Both the position numbers and the translations under genes were made by a program. Under the pieces are notes generated by a model, which saw only the letters and a program-made list of their open reading frames with translations, was not told where the DNA came from and did not search any database. Source: Desmodus rotundus (Eukaryota; Chordata; Mammalia; Chiroptera; Phyllostomidae). From it: a DNA stretch of 64,000 nt. The stretch is taken from positions 15,611,171-15,675,170 of the forward strand of contig NC_071388.1 in NCBI RefSeq assembly GCF_022682495.2. The letters run 5' to 3'. Within the stretch, counting starts at the first letter, position 1. Each line of letters opens with the position of its first letter. This document shows positions 1 through 10,880 of the stretch, piece after piece.

Positions 1-240
1 CTGTATTGAGCATTGGCTATGAGTCAGATTCTGTGCTATGCAATTTATATAAGATTATCTTAATTAATTCTCACAGTTCTGTGAGATTAGCTCTAATACC
101 CCTGTTATAAGGGGATGAAGAAATTAAAACCTGGATAATCTAACTGATGTGTCCATGGCCACACAGCTAAAATGCAGAGCAGTAAGGTTTATTTCTCTCA
201 GTCTGTGTTTCTTGAGCTCTGGGAAGACACCCAAGCCTTC
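1..240 (+). repeat. MIR SINE
   Basis: The MIR layout is visible: 'tattgagcattggctatg', 'ctcacagttctgtgag', a degenerate 'gatgaagaaattaaaac' A-rich core and 'ccacacagctaaaatgcaga'. The element is truncated by the window edge and strongly diverged, as expected for an ancient mammalian repeat. Confidence 0.75.
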
Positions 241-559
241 CTGGAGGCTCACTGGGGCCATTTGAGTCTTCTGACCCACGGGCTGTGAGGCAGAGCAGCT
301 ATGTGTCACTGCTGCCGCTAGTCATTTAGGAGCCCTTGAGACTTATCCATTGACACCATGTGAGGACGTAAGCAGAGCCATAAGATGGAAGTCACCTCCA
401 TCCCTGAGGTGTAACTGACCACCGTGGACCCCACCAAATCGCACTGCAGGTAGAGATTGAGCGCTTCCTTTGTTAAACAATTAGAAATTGTTTGTTAAAC
501 CTCGGGGTACACAGGTTAATTGAACAGCCTAATCTGTCTTGATGTTACAGGAAAGTAAT
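241..559. other. Unassigned intergenic sequence
   Basis: No gene, RNA gene or recognisable repeat is seen here between the MIR and the first Ves SINE. Confidence 0.4.
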
Positions 560-700
560 ACTGTCTGGCCTGTGTTGTCAGTTGGTTGGAGGGGCATCCC
601 CTAGACCAAAAGATTTCAGGTTCAATTCCCTGTCAGGGCACACACGTAGGTTGCGAGTTTGTTCTCCAGTCAGGGTGCATTAAGAGAAGGCCACCAATTG

Positions 701-761
<61 letters not shown>

Positions 762-810
762 CTTCTTTCTCTAAAAGTATTGAAAAATGCCTTCGGGTGA
801 GGATAAAAAA

Positions 811-815
<5 letters not shown>
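560..815 (+). repeat. Ves-type SINE (tRNA-derived) with expanded CT tract
   Basis: The tRNA-like head 'cctgtgttgtcagttggttg' and B-box 'ggttcaattcc' are followed by 'cagtcagggtgcattaag', a CT expansion and the tail '..cgggtgaggataaaaaaaa'. This is the older Ves layout with a CT-rich 3' end. It carries substitutions throughout, so it is not a recent insertion. Confidence 0.8.
704..754 (+). repeat. (CT)n microsatellite
   Basis: About 25 uninterrupted CT units are expanded from the CT-rich tail of the Ves SINE. They are complementary to the GA tract 60 bases downstream. Confidence 0.95.
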
Positions 816-855
<40 letters not shown>

Positions 856-871
856 AAAGAAAGAAAGAAAG
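814..871 (+). repeat. (GA)n then (GAAA)n microsatellite
   Basis: GA units (about 815-852) followed by GAAA units grow out of the SINE A-tail. Together with the CT tract upstream they could fold as a long intrastrand hairpin. Confidence 0.93.
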
Positions 872-2148
872 GAGTACCTTTTCCTGGTATAAAATAGAGA
901 GGAGAAAGATCATACAGAGTAGGTATACCTTAAAAGCAGTGTCACATGCTGCACTAAACAATGTAGCAACTAGCTTCCTCTGGCAATGTATTTACATTAA
1001 TAAAATTACAAAATTTAAATGTTTACTTAGCCATATTAGTTGCATTATGAGTGCTCAATAGTCACCCGTGGCTAGAGGTTCTTGTGCTGAACCTCAGAAA
1101 CATTTCCAGTCTCACAGACAGTATCAAATACGAGGAGCCAACTCCCTCTTTATTCTGAATTCTAGATACTGGCTGTGAAGCCAATATTATAAGTGGACAT
1201 TGAAGCAGATGCCTTTTGAGATTCTTTTTGAGTCATGAACCCTTAGGCGAAAAGACTGTGTACAGTAACTAAAAACAAAGTTTTGGGGAAAAACAAAAGG
1301 AAACGCAAGTCATGGGTTTTCTCTTTTTTCCTCCCAAAATTGCTTTGACTTTCTGAAAATATTAATATATATTTAAAAACTGAATAGCCCTATATGACAT
1401 CTTACTGTGCTGGGAAATATGAGAATTTGTAGAGCCTCCCAAGTAATAAAAAAAGCGGCTAAATTACTGTTTGCTCTTGTTCGTGTTCACACATTCAAAT
1501 GCATACATTCTGATCCTCTGTCCAGCGGCACACGTGGTAAGGAATTTCACTGGGCCAGGAAAATAGTAAGCAGATTGAGCCCTTTTTAATTAAAGGAACA
1601 TCTCAGAAGATTTATTTTTTACTACAGCTCCTAAGTCTAAATTTGTAATGTTCTTTCTCATGTGAAGAAAAGGGGAAAATAAGTTGAACACAAGAAAGGG
1701 GGTAATTAACATAAATGAAGAATGGGAAACTTTCTGAGCTAAAACCAATGCCAACTAAAGCAGAAATCCATTTGTAACATCGCAGCACTTTAGGAGGCTA
1801 TCTCAGCAAAGATAGAAGGTTTTGTTTGTTTTTTCCTTTATTTATTTATTTATTTATTTATTTATTATCCAACTCTCCATTTCAGTAATAAACTAATAGT
1901 AAACTTCAAAAACTTAATGCCTTAAGAAATACCCTGGACCAGTTTTCTCCATAATCCAGTTTTGCTTCATGTTTTACCCTTAATTGTCCTCATCAAGAAA
2001 CAAAGGGACCATTATGAAATCTATTGGGGAAATACCAGCAATTTTTTCCTCCTTAATCCATGAGAGTGGAAAAAAAGAAAAACATGAGCACGGGTCCACT
2101 GTATTACATTTTGTTCTGTGATTAAATGCACTCTTGTACCACACATGA
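872..2148. other. Unassigned intergenic sequence with a (TTTA)n tract
   Basis: AT-rich sequence without recognisable genes. The only clear structure is a TTTA tandem run at about 1837-1867. Short open frames here have no coding features. Confidence 0.5.
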
Positions 2149-2159
2149 CAGGCTCTATT

Positions 2160-2370
2160 GTTTTTTAAAAGATTTTATTTATTTTATTTTTAGACAGAGG
2201 GGAAGGGAGAAAGAGAGGGAGAGAAACATCAATGTGTGGTTGCCTCTCATGCACACCCCCAACTGGGGACCTGGCCCACAACCCAGGCATGTGCCCTGAC
2301 TGGGAATTGAACCAGCAACTGTGGTTCACAAGCAGGTGCCCAATCCACCAAGCCACACCAGCCAGGGCAT
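2160..2370 (-). repeat. Ves SINE with target-site duplication
   Basis: Reverse-oriented Ves: A-tail at left (AAAGATTTTATTTATTTTA on the plus strand), B-box complement 'gggaattgaaccagcaac' and head complement 'agccacaccagccagggc' at right. An 11-bp target-site duplication 'caggctctatt' flanks it at 2149-2159 and 2371-2381. Low divergence points to a fairly recent insertion. Confidence 0.92.
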
Positions 2371-2547
2371 CAGGCTCTATTCCTGACCTGCGATCAGTGA
2401 CATACTAAGGGAGAGAGTCCGTTGGAGCAATTTGCCTGTCTCAGGGGGCATTTTATCACTAACGATGCTTGGAATTGTCAGTATACAATGGCAATAAAAA
2501 ATAGAAAACATTTTAGCTGGCTTCCATATTGTGTTTTTCCAGGTTTT

Positions 2548-3150
2548 TTTTTTTTTTTAAATTTATTGAGGTGACATTGGTTAACAAGATCATATAGGTT
2601 TCAAGTGTACGTTTCTGATACTGGATCTGTATATTGTACTGTGTGCTCATCACCTAAAGTTTAATCATCTTATGTCACCATATATTAGGCTCCCCTTCAC
2701 CTCCCAACCCACCCTTACTCCCTTCCCTCTGGCAACCACCACACTGCTGTCTGTGTCCATGAGTTTCAGTTTTATATCCCACGTATGAGTGAAATCATAT
2801 GATTCTTAGCTTTTTCTGACTAACTTATTCACTTAGCATAATATTCTCAAGGTCCATTAACATTGTTGCACATGGCAATATTTCATCTTTTCTCATGGCT
2901 GAGTAGTATTCCACTGTGTATATGGACCACATCTTCTTTATCCAATCTTCTATCAAAAGACACTTGTTGTCTCCATGTCTTGGCCTCTGTGAATAATGCT
3001 TCAACAAACACAGAGGTGTGTATATCTCTTCAAATACACACTTTCGAGTTTTTAAGTGGATACCCAAGAGAGGGATTGCTGAGTCACATGTAACTCTATT
3101 TTTAATTTTTTGAGGAATCACCAGCCTTTTTCTATCATGGCTTATTGTTT
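2548..3150 (-). repeat. L1 LINE fragment (ORF2 end and 3' UTR)
   Basis: Read on the minus strand, the right part encodes a degraded ORF2 C-terminus with the L1 hallmark 'YTVEYYSAMRKDE' (near 2900). The left part is the 3' UTR, ending in the T-run at 2548-2560 (the A-tail complement). 5'-truncated and not coding. Confidence 0.87.
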
Positions 3151-3826
3151 GTTTGTTTGTTTTTGAATTCTGCATGAAAAACTTGTCCGCACTCACCAAA
3201 CCATCCACATCTTGGTAACCTTTCAAACTGGTCACGTGGGCATGCCAGTGGTATGGGTCTGGGACTGTGTCTGGTCTACGGTGTGGAGGACGTCAAATGT
3301 TTCCTTTCCTGTACCAAATCCATGATCCTATGAAAATTCAGCAGCATTCTTCTATTATAATAAAATTTTTTCAAGTTACACACTGAAGAATAACTTCTTC
3401 CCACTTTTCACTGACTTTCAATTTAGCCTCAAATACTTTATGAAATATTTCCATTTATTATGTTTATTCATTAGTTCTTTAGTTGCCTGTTTTGTAGCTT
3501 TAAACTATCTTAATACAATTTGGTGCATAGTTGGTTACAAACTATGCTAGCAAGAGAAAAGATACCTCATTTTGTAACTCAGTGACAATTAATTTTAAAC
3601 TTATTTTCTAACTTTAAGAAAAGTGACTCACAGCAGACTGAAGTTGAAACTTCAAAAATTTGAATTAAAACCTTTAGACCACAACATTTGCTTAAAGGCT
3701 ATTTAAAAACACTGTGTTAGATGGCTATAGGAAAAATAGTTAAAAATAATCACCTTCTGACAGAATATACACTGCGATTCAGAAAAGATGAACTTTTATT
3801 CAAGAAAACTGTTTTCCTATGAGAAA
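3151..3826. other. Unassigned intergenic sequence
   Basis: 3151-3330 is more GC-rich and includes a GTTT run (3146-3162) and non-repetitive sequence that I cannot place. 3331-3826 is plain AT-rich DNA. No supported gene. Confidence 0.35.
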
Positions 3827-3840
3827 AAATAGATTAGGAG

Positions 3841-3930
3841 TGCCCTGGCTGGTATGGCTCAGTGGTTTGAGCACCAGGCTATGAAGCCACCCTTCCCTTT
3901 GTCAGAAAATAAATGAATAAAATCTTCAAG
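3841..3930 (+). repeat. Internally deleted Ves SINE
   Basis: The head 'tgccctggctggtatggctc' and the tail 'aaataaatgaataaaatctt' are present, but most of the body including the B-box is missing. A 12-bp direct repeat 'aaatagattagg' flanks it (3827-3838 and 3931-3942), so the short form probably inserted as a unit, or was deleted after insertion. Confidence 0.8.
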
Positions 3931-4025
3931 AAATAGATTAGGGGAAAAACTAATAATGGAAAATATGTAACAGTAATTCACCTTTAGGTGAAAAGGTCAG
4001 AAGTAGTGATGTTTAATTATTTCCC

Positions 4026-4360
4026 ATTAAATATCAGATATCAAATTGACTACAATGTGATCAAGTAATATCCTATAATTTTCTCCAGCCTTTACTACAG
4101 CTTTCCCATTGTATCCATGCCATTTCCGATTCACCATCATAGTTTCCACAATAGTGCTAAACGTAGAGAAAAGTGCAGTCAACATAAAGGCAGAGATGGA
4201 AATATAGACTGACTGATTGATAAACTCGTTGAACAAAAGAGAATAACTAAAGAATATCAAGTTGTGTTCTTTGAAAATGGAAAAGATGGCCGCAACGTTC
4301 AGCCATGAGGTGCAATGTGCATTCAACCCCGCAAGATAAATCATCAAAAGTTGCACTTAA
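4026..4360 (-). repeat. Unidentified repeat, inverted copy 1
   Basis: Read on the minus strand, about 200 bases (roughly 4105-4300) match 5868-6062 on the plus strand at close to 88 percent by eye. The frame is open for 109 codons (MQLLMIYLAG...VNLISDI), hydrophobic in the middle (for example 'FSYSLLFNEFINQSV'). I do not recognise the protein. It could be a fragment of an old mobile element or a segmental inversion-duplication; real coding function is unsupported. Confidence 0.6.
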
Positions 4361-4805
4361 AAAAATAATTATCTCCCCAATTTCCAGCTTTCCTTCCCTT
4401 CTCTTTCTATTTTCTGTCAGGAATTCACCATGCTATTAATCAGAGCACATCTATAAGTACAGAGATTTCAATGACCTCTGTTATCCCAGGGCTTTCCTTG
4501 GGATTCAACTCAGGGGAACTATAAACTGGAACTCTGTGGGTCTAACTAAAGAGAAGTAAATGACCGAAAGAAACAGCATTGCTGGTTAAATTTTTTAAGA
4601 GTTTACTGCAGACATATTCAATGACACTTAGAAGGATTTTAATCAATTTTATCTTAAAAATTTTATATAATATTTGCAAATGTTTGGTAACTTGTATATA
4701 ATGCTGAGGTGCATTTATCAAAGTACTGAATTAAGTGCTGCTGAGTGAATGCCAAAATAGATAACGGAAGAAACTGATAAGAAAATCACGGTGACTGAGT
4801 CAATG

Positions 4806-4950
4806 AGGCCATGGAATCAGATTGACCTGGCTTTGAACCCATGCTTTGCAGATTAGTACTGTGTGACCCTGTTTACATATTTAATTCCACTTTATTTCAA
4901 AATATATAAAGTGAGAATATCACTACACATCTCATAGGGTTCTGTTGAGT
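4806..4950 (-). repeat. MIR SINE
   Basis: Complement of MIR: 'ggaatcagattgacctggct', 'tttgaaccca', 'actgtgtgaccctg'. Ancient and diverged. Confidence 0.65.
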
Positions 4951-5867
4951 ATTTAACTTTTTTATGAACATAGGGTCCTTTTTACATGTTCTAAAAGCTT
5001 CAGAAGTCTACAAATTCTGGCATAATTTTAGTAATGGGTTTTAAATTTCATGATAATCTTGAAAAAATCAGTGTCAAAAGATTCTCTTTCAACTATAGTT
5101 AACTTCATAAAAAATTTGGCTCTGTGATTTATGTATTTATTTCTTGTTGTTTAAGAACCTGTCTTTAGTAAGTAAAAGTAAAATCATATTATGGCTCAGA
5201 CTTTAAGTAAAGATTTCACTGTGGTTTAATGTTTTTTTTTTTTTTTTTTAAGTAGAAGAAGTAGGACATTTAAGTTATCCCAAAGTGCAAAGTCATAGAG
5301 GCATACTGAAGTAAAACCATACAAACAAAAGTGAATGGGCAAAACAGTAAGCCAAGAAACCATTCACATTTCAAGTAAAATATTACCTGCTTATGGTTGC
5401 ATTATTCACTAACTTGTAACTGGTTTGTAGAAGTAGTAACTAATATATAATCATGGTATCTGTTGGATCCATTATGGAAATGATTGGTCCTTAAAATATT
5501 GAAAACAGGTAAAAATGAACTAGCTATTTTAAAGAATATATAGTCAGAGCAATAAAAGAGACTTCTTAACTAGGAATATTATGTTCTAAATATCAAGGAT
5601 CAAGGAAAATAGTGAAACGCAAACCTGCACTTTATTGCCAAAGTCAACATCAACATTTCGGTTTCAACAAAAATGAACAGTATAGGTTATATAAATGTAA
5701 TATTGCTAATTCAAATGTTATTGGAGGTGTGATTTTATTTGTCATTAATGTATTTTTTGGTCTTATTGTGTATCAGAGCCTGAAACTTAAGAATTTTGTT
5801 TGTTTTATTTTGTAGCTATGTAAATAACACTCTATAAATATATTAACTTAATAATCATCAGAGATGG
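4951..5867. other. Spacer between the inverted duplicates
   Basis: AT-rich sequence with a T-run at 5231-5249. It separates the two inverted copies and shows no gene or clear repeat. Confidence 0.4.
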
Positions 5868-6100
5868 CATTGCAGCCATCTTTTCCATTTTCAAAGAACG
5901 CAACATGATGCTCTTCAGTTATTCTCTTTTGTTCAATGAGTTTATCAATCAGTCAGTCTGTACTTTCATCTCTGTCTTTATTCTGACTGCACTTTTCTCT
6001 ACGTTCAGCACTGTTATTGTGGAGACTATGATGGCGAATCTGAAACAGCGTACATCCAATGGGAAAAACCACTTTCTGATAACCCTTAATTGAAAAAATA
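5868..6100 (+). repeat. Unidentified repeat, inverted copy 2
   Basis: Plus-strand partner of 4026-4360. The frame is shared (FSYSLLFNEFINQSV then ..LTALFSTFST), with a one-codon in-frame insertion relative to copy 1. Similarity starts near 'gcagccatcttttcc' and ends near 'ccaatggga'. Identity unknown. Confidence 0.6.
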
Positions 6101-6119
6101 ATTATTCGTTTTTACCGAG

Positions 6120-6690
6120 TTTGGTAAGATTCACCTGTGAACTCCGAGGACAAAGAAGGGTTCCTAGTGGCTAACTGGGCGCACGCACACACACGCGCAC
6201 ACACATACACAACATACTTTAGCAGCCATTTCTGTGTAGGAGCCTCTCTCATGCAAACTGTACTTGGGAGTCTCTGCACTGAACGTCCTACCTCTATGTG
6301 AAACTGACTTCCTGCACTGTTTCTGCCCCCTGAGCCACTTCTCATAAACAAGTTCCGGGAGTACTATTTCAACCAATAGGACTGAGAGTTCCCCCATCTC
6401 GTCAGAGCTGCACAGCTCAACCAACAGAAGCACCTCTATTCTGACAAAGCAGGACAGTGCCTTTGAGACCAATCAAACTTCGAGAAGTTGGCATCCTGGT
6501 GCAAATGAGAATGAGCTGATCAGGAACAATGGACGGGGACTTTTGTCCAATATAAGTCGGCTCCCTTCTGGCTCAAAGAGAGTTCTTCGCCCTGGTGACT
6601 GAGGACTGGCTCCCCAGCTGGAGCTGAAGCTGGAACAGAGGAGAAGGAAGAGAATTATTCATTCATCCAGTCAGTCAGTTATGTAACAAA
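6120..6690 (+). other. LTR-like or promoter-like block (unresolved)
   Basis: GC-richer block with a CA run (6180-6210), three CCAAT motifs (about 6374, 6470, 6549) and a TATA-like 'ccaatataagtcgg' near 6549-6562, followed by 'ggctcccttctggctc'. This spacing is typical of retroviral LTR promoters, but no target duplication or TG/CA ends could be fixed. A decayed LTR is my best guess. Confidence 0.35.
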
Positions 6691-9600
6691 AAGCGCATGG
6701 TTTAATAAGAACATATTGAGCTCTGGTTATGTGCTAGCCTCTGAGTTATGCTGGTTATGTAATGGGGAATAAAACAAACACTTCGTTTATAGTCTAGTAG
6801 AAGAGATAATCAACCGATTGAACAAAAAATTCAAAATGTTATTAATTTTATTCACTATAAAAGAAGAGAAAAACAGGTCACTGATTTTCTTGCAACTCCT
6901 CACGAAAGACACATTGTGCCGTCAAGAAGGAAAAGAATGCACAAAAATCATTCCTTCGAGTTCCTCGGAGTTTATTATGTAACCAAACAATGACAGCATT
7001 TTATTATTCTCTACACTCACATCTGAGTTTTTTGAATTTGTTTTGTTTGCTTTCAGTCTGGGGCAGAAACAGATGGTTTAATGATTTAAATTGGAGAAAA
7101 TCTGATTTTGCATGCTGATATTCCCTTGTATTGTCCTTTGAATCATTCATTAATCACAAAACAGAACATCATGGAAATAGCATAAAATGACTGCTTTTAT
7201 TTTAAAATGTCAGAGGTCATAATCAAACTACAATTCCATTTTTTTTCTTTGAGACTGCTAATTCATGCCATTTCTTAAAATCATACTTGGGAGTAATAAT
7301 AATTTAATTTTTCTGGTCATTCTCTTATCAAAATATGGTCTAAATTGATGTTTGTGGAAATATTATCCAGTAAAATACTTGATATGTTCAATGTGAATAT
7401 ACTTGATGCTACAAAACCGTACACTTAAAATGGTTAAAATGGTAAATTTATTGTTATGTATCTTTTACCATGTATGAAAAAAAACAAAAAATAAAATCCT
7501 AAAAGATATGTGAAAAAAATAACATAGAGAATTTTTCTAATGTTTCTGATTTTCAGTGTTATTTCCTAATCCCTAGGGCCAAGAAATCAGCCTCTATTCT
7601 GTATGGGACACATTTCAGCATCTCTCTGATCAAATGAAGACTTCTTCATGCACATGAGCAAACATACATAACATTTTGAATAATTTCACAGGTTTTATAG
7701 ACACTCTATAATTTACCTTTGAGCCTTGAAAAGGGGTTCCCTAGAATATTCCTGGGATCACTTTTATTCATTGACTTTTTAAAGAATAATTTCTTGTGAA
7801 AAACAAAACACATACTCAGACAACAACAACAACAAAATCTATTCCTTTCAAAATGAGCAAAACTCCTTTCCTTGCCCAACTCAGTTTATTGAGGAATCAG
7901 AACCAAACAATAAAATAAAGGCATGGATAGGTTGCTGTGGAAATAGAAGGGCGGGAGTGACTGGGTTAGGAAAGGAAGCTAAAATATGAACCAGACCATA
8001 AAGATTGGGAAGAGGCTTTACAGATAGAGCAGAGAGAAAGAACATTTTGGCCAAAGAACCACCACAGGTAGGTAGTGACAGGGTTTGTGATGTAGACATT
8101 GAGAGTAGGTATTTCCTTATGAACAGAATAGAGACTGGGAGGGTGGGTTTTCACAGCTTCGTATGTATCAGTCTGGGATGTATGAAACTGATCATGGAGG
8201 CCACCACAAAATGAGACTGAAATGGACAGATGGAACAAAGAAGATTATTGTCCTTGGCATGTAGTTGAATCTCCTCCAAATGAGCTCACTGCTGGCAATG
8301 GAAGTAATGTACTTGGTTTGCTATTGAGCACATCTGCAAGATAACCACGATGGAAAATGTGAGTGTGATCATTTAGCTTCTCCATGGAATAAAAGCCTGT
8401 CACCGGCTTTGATGCTGCTCTGGCTGTGTGACAGTATGGACACAGAGCAAACGTGAGAACACATCGAGGATTTGGTTTTATTGGTGACTTATCTAATAAT
8501 CTATGAGCAATATCCATGTGAAATCCTGTACACGGAGCCAGAAAACAGCTATATGGCAGTTTTTAAACCAACTTTTAGTTATTTTAGAATTGCAAATCTG
8601 GAAAGGTTAAGAACTTAAACAGCATAATTATCCTTTAGACACTTACAATTTGATATAATGTACATTGTTGAGGTAAATTTTTTATGGTTTACAATACAAC
8701 CTCATTCCCACCTTAGAATGTCCTTTATTTGGAGTTAAATTTTAATTGTAAAACTTTAATGACTCATTCATGTTCATGATCATTTATGGCCATTACAGCA
8801 TAGGTCACTCACAGCTTCTGTTATTATCAGAACATTAAAAACCCTGCTGGGGCTTCTCCTGTTATTTGCTTGACATCCACTTATTATTTACCATTGGGAA
8901 CATCACAGATGGCCCAATTTCTTTCTGACCCACTTAATGAAGAGTGATCATTATTTTTATGGGTCCTCCTGGGGCACCCTATCTGTAAGTAAACAGCTAG
9001 TGGAAAGAGATAAATTGCATTTGAAGAGTTATCACTGACTAAACCTACCTGTGCAGTAAACCTGTGCAGTAAAACTGAACCGGCACTCTTTAAACTTTAA
9101 CCTACCAGGGAAGATATGGATAAAGATAATAAATCAAAAATGTGGAAGTGCAATTGCAGTTGTTGCATAATTTAGGAATATTTAGGATGCAGATGGTACA
9201 AAGACCTTAGTCAAACTGGTATAAGCTAGTGGGTGTGTTAACTTCTATAACTGAAAATTCTGGAGAAAGGGATGGTGGCAGCACAGCTTCTTTTAGAGTT
9301 AAAATATTGACATTAAATTGCTTTCTTTCAGCACTTGTCTCTGTTTCTCTATAGTACCTTATTTTCAGACAGGAAATCGCGTTTTTGCAAGATTGCTGCC
9401 CAGCTTTTGGAATTACAGGTAGATTCAATCGGAAAGAGTATCTACCCTGATATTTTCTGACAAAATCCAAGCATGTTTCTTTGGATGGGATTGTATCTCA
9501 TGCCCATCTGAGGACATAGAGCCATGTTCTAAGTAGTGTGAAAAACGATTGTTTGCTTCTGGGCGCACCCAGTGCAGGCGGGCTGAGAGGAAATGGATCG

Positions 9601-10206
9601 GAGGGCAGAGGTAGAGAGAGCAAGGAAGCACCACAATGCTAACAAAGTAAAGTTAATAAATAACCATGACGTAATTCACAATAGTAGTGGGTAGTTTAGT
9701 TATCGAAGTTAATTAAAGTGAACACCTTTAAAAAATCCATAAAACTATATCTAATAAGCCTTATTTTTCACTAATGTTCTGAGGTAGACCCAAGGTAACC
9801 TTGAAGCATGGTATTCTGAAGAGTTCCTTTCTTCCCCAAACATACCCACAATACATATTCTAATTTCAATTTTTGTTTGATACTTGCAAAATATTCTTTC
9901 ATTTTACAGTTGTCTCCTACTGTGTCAACACTGAATTTTTGTAGACGCTCGTAGAGCATGATGTTACAGGTTGGTTTGTTTTTTTCTAAAGGACACCTGA
10001 TGTACCTATTCTTAGATTTTCATTTTTGCTTCCTTTAAAGTACAAAGAGTGACTTTCTGTCCAGACAAGGTAGTGTAGACCCATTTATCCCTATTCTCTA
10101 TGGTATCTTTCAACTAAGTACAACTATAAACCCTGGTAATAAACCTGAGAAACAATTTTTAAAAATCACTGACTGGTAGTAGGAATGTGAATTGTTTAGA
10201 GACACC
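6691..10206. other. Intergenic sequence, mostly unassigned
   Basis: 6705-6830 resembles an ancient LINE/SINE core ('tattgagctctggttatgtg'). 7395-7500 ends like an old L1 tail ('cttaaaatggttaaaatggt' then an A-rich end). A CAA run sits at 7822-7838. 7880-8540 is moderately GC-rich without an interpretable frame. The rest is plain AT-rich sequence and no gene is supported. Confidence 0.4.
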
Positions 10207-10212
10207 TTGTCC

Positions 10213-10874
10213 TGTCAACAAACACACAGGTAGGATTGACGTGGATCCCAGCCCACAGGATCCAGTGTGGTGGCGGCAACGGACAAATACACACGGACTA
10301 CCGAGTTCTGTGGAGGAGAAGGGACAGCGTGGCCACTCTCTCAAGAGGCGAGCACCTCGACCCTTGCCTTGACAGGCTTTTATTGCTTTTCTGGGCACAT
10401 TACATTGAGGATGATCCTCACTTACTGTGCACAGATTCCCTTTGGGCAGTTACAGAAAACAAAGGAGAGGGTGTTGCTAATTACATAAAAGAGGAAGGAT
10501 ATTTGCAAATGTAAAGGGAAAAGTGGTTAAGCTGGTTACATTAGTCCTTAGAAGGTTCAGCACAGATTTTAGGATGTTACTTTAAAGGTATGCAGTAAAC
10601 GTTTGCTGCCTCAATTCAGGCTGAGGGAGTTTTAGCAAAAAGCAAGTCTTAAAGTGGCCTAGGTACAATGAGGGCCTCATTCCCCACTGGAGAACCTATC
10701 CGTGGATGTGGGTCCTGCCCGCTAACCTCGCGCCCCACTGGCTTTTCCGAGTAGGGGCTGGGCCACATTTCCCATGCTTGGAATGGTTCCCCATATTGGA
10801 TGGTTGCACCACCCCCCATGTCCTCCCCCCCCCCCCCCCCGTGCCTCCCCTATACAAATGGCCACCCAGACCCA
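10213..10874 (-). mobile_element. Solitary retroviral LTR (ERV2-like)
   Basis: On the minus strand it starts TGGGTCTGG and ends GTTTGTTGACA, with near-perfect 6-bp target duplications (ttgtcc at 10207-10212, ttgtct at 10875-10880). A poly(A) signal AATAAA in AGCAATAAAAGCC (plus-strand TTTATT at 10379-10384) is followed by a U5-like segment. The 6-bp duplication favours a class II (betaretrovirus-like) origin. No internal retroviral genes adjoin it, so it is a solo LTR left by recombination. A C-homopolymer at 10827-10842 lies inside. Confidence 0.75.
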
Positions 10875-10880
10875 TTGTCT

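Noticed and set aside
560..620. tRNA gene, suggested by A-box and B-box like motifs
   Set aside because: The motifs are the tRNA-derived head of a Ves SINE, as in the other Ves copies; no cloverleaf is preserved.
680..961. Ser/Leu and Arg/Glu repeat proteins on both strands
   Set aside because: They are translations of CT/GA microsatellites.
3096..3235. N-terminal part of a 136-codon minus-strand frame as a possible gene exon
   Set aside because: The rest of the frame is L1 ORF2; the extension has no recognisable domain and no splice context I trust.
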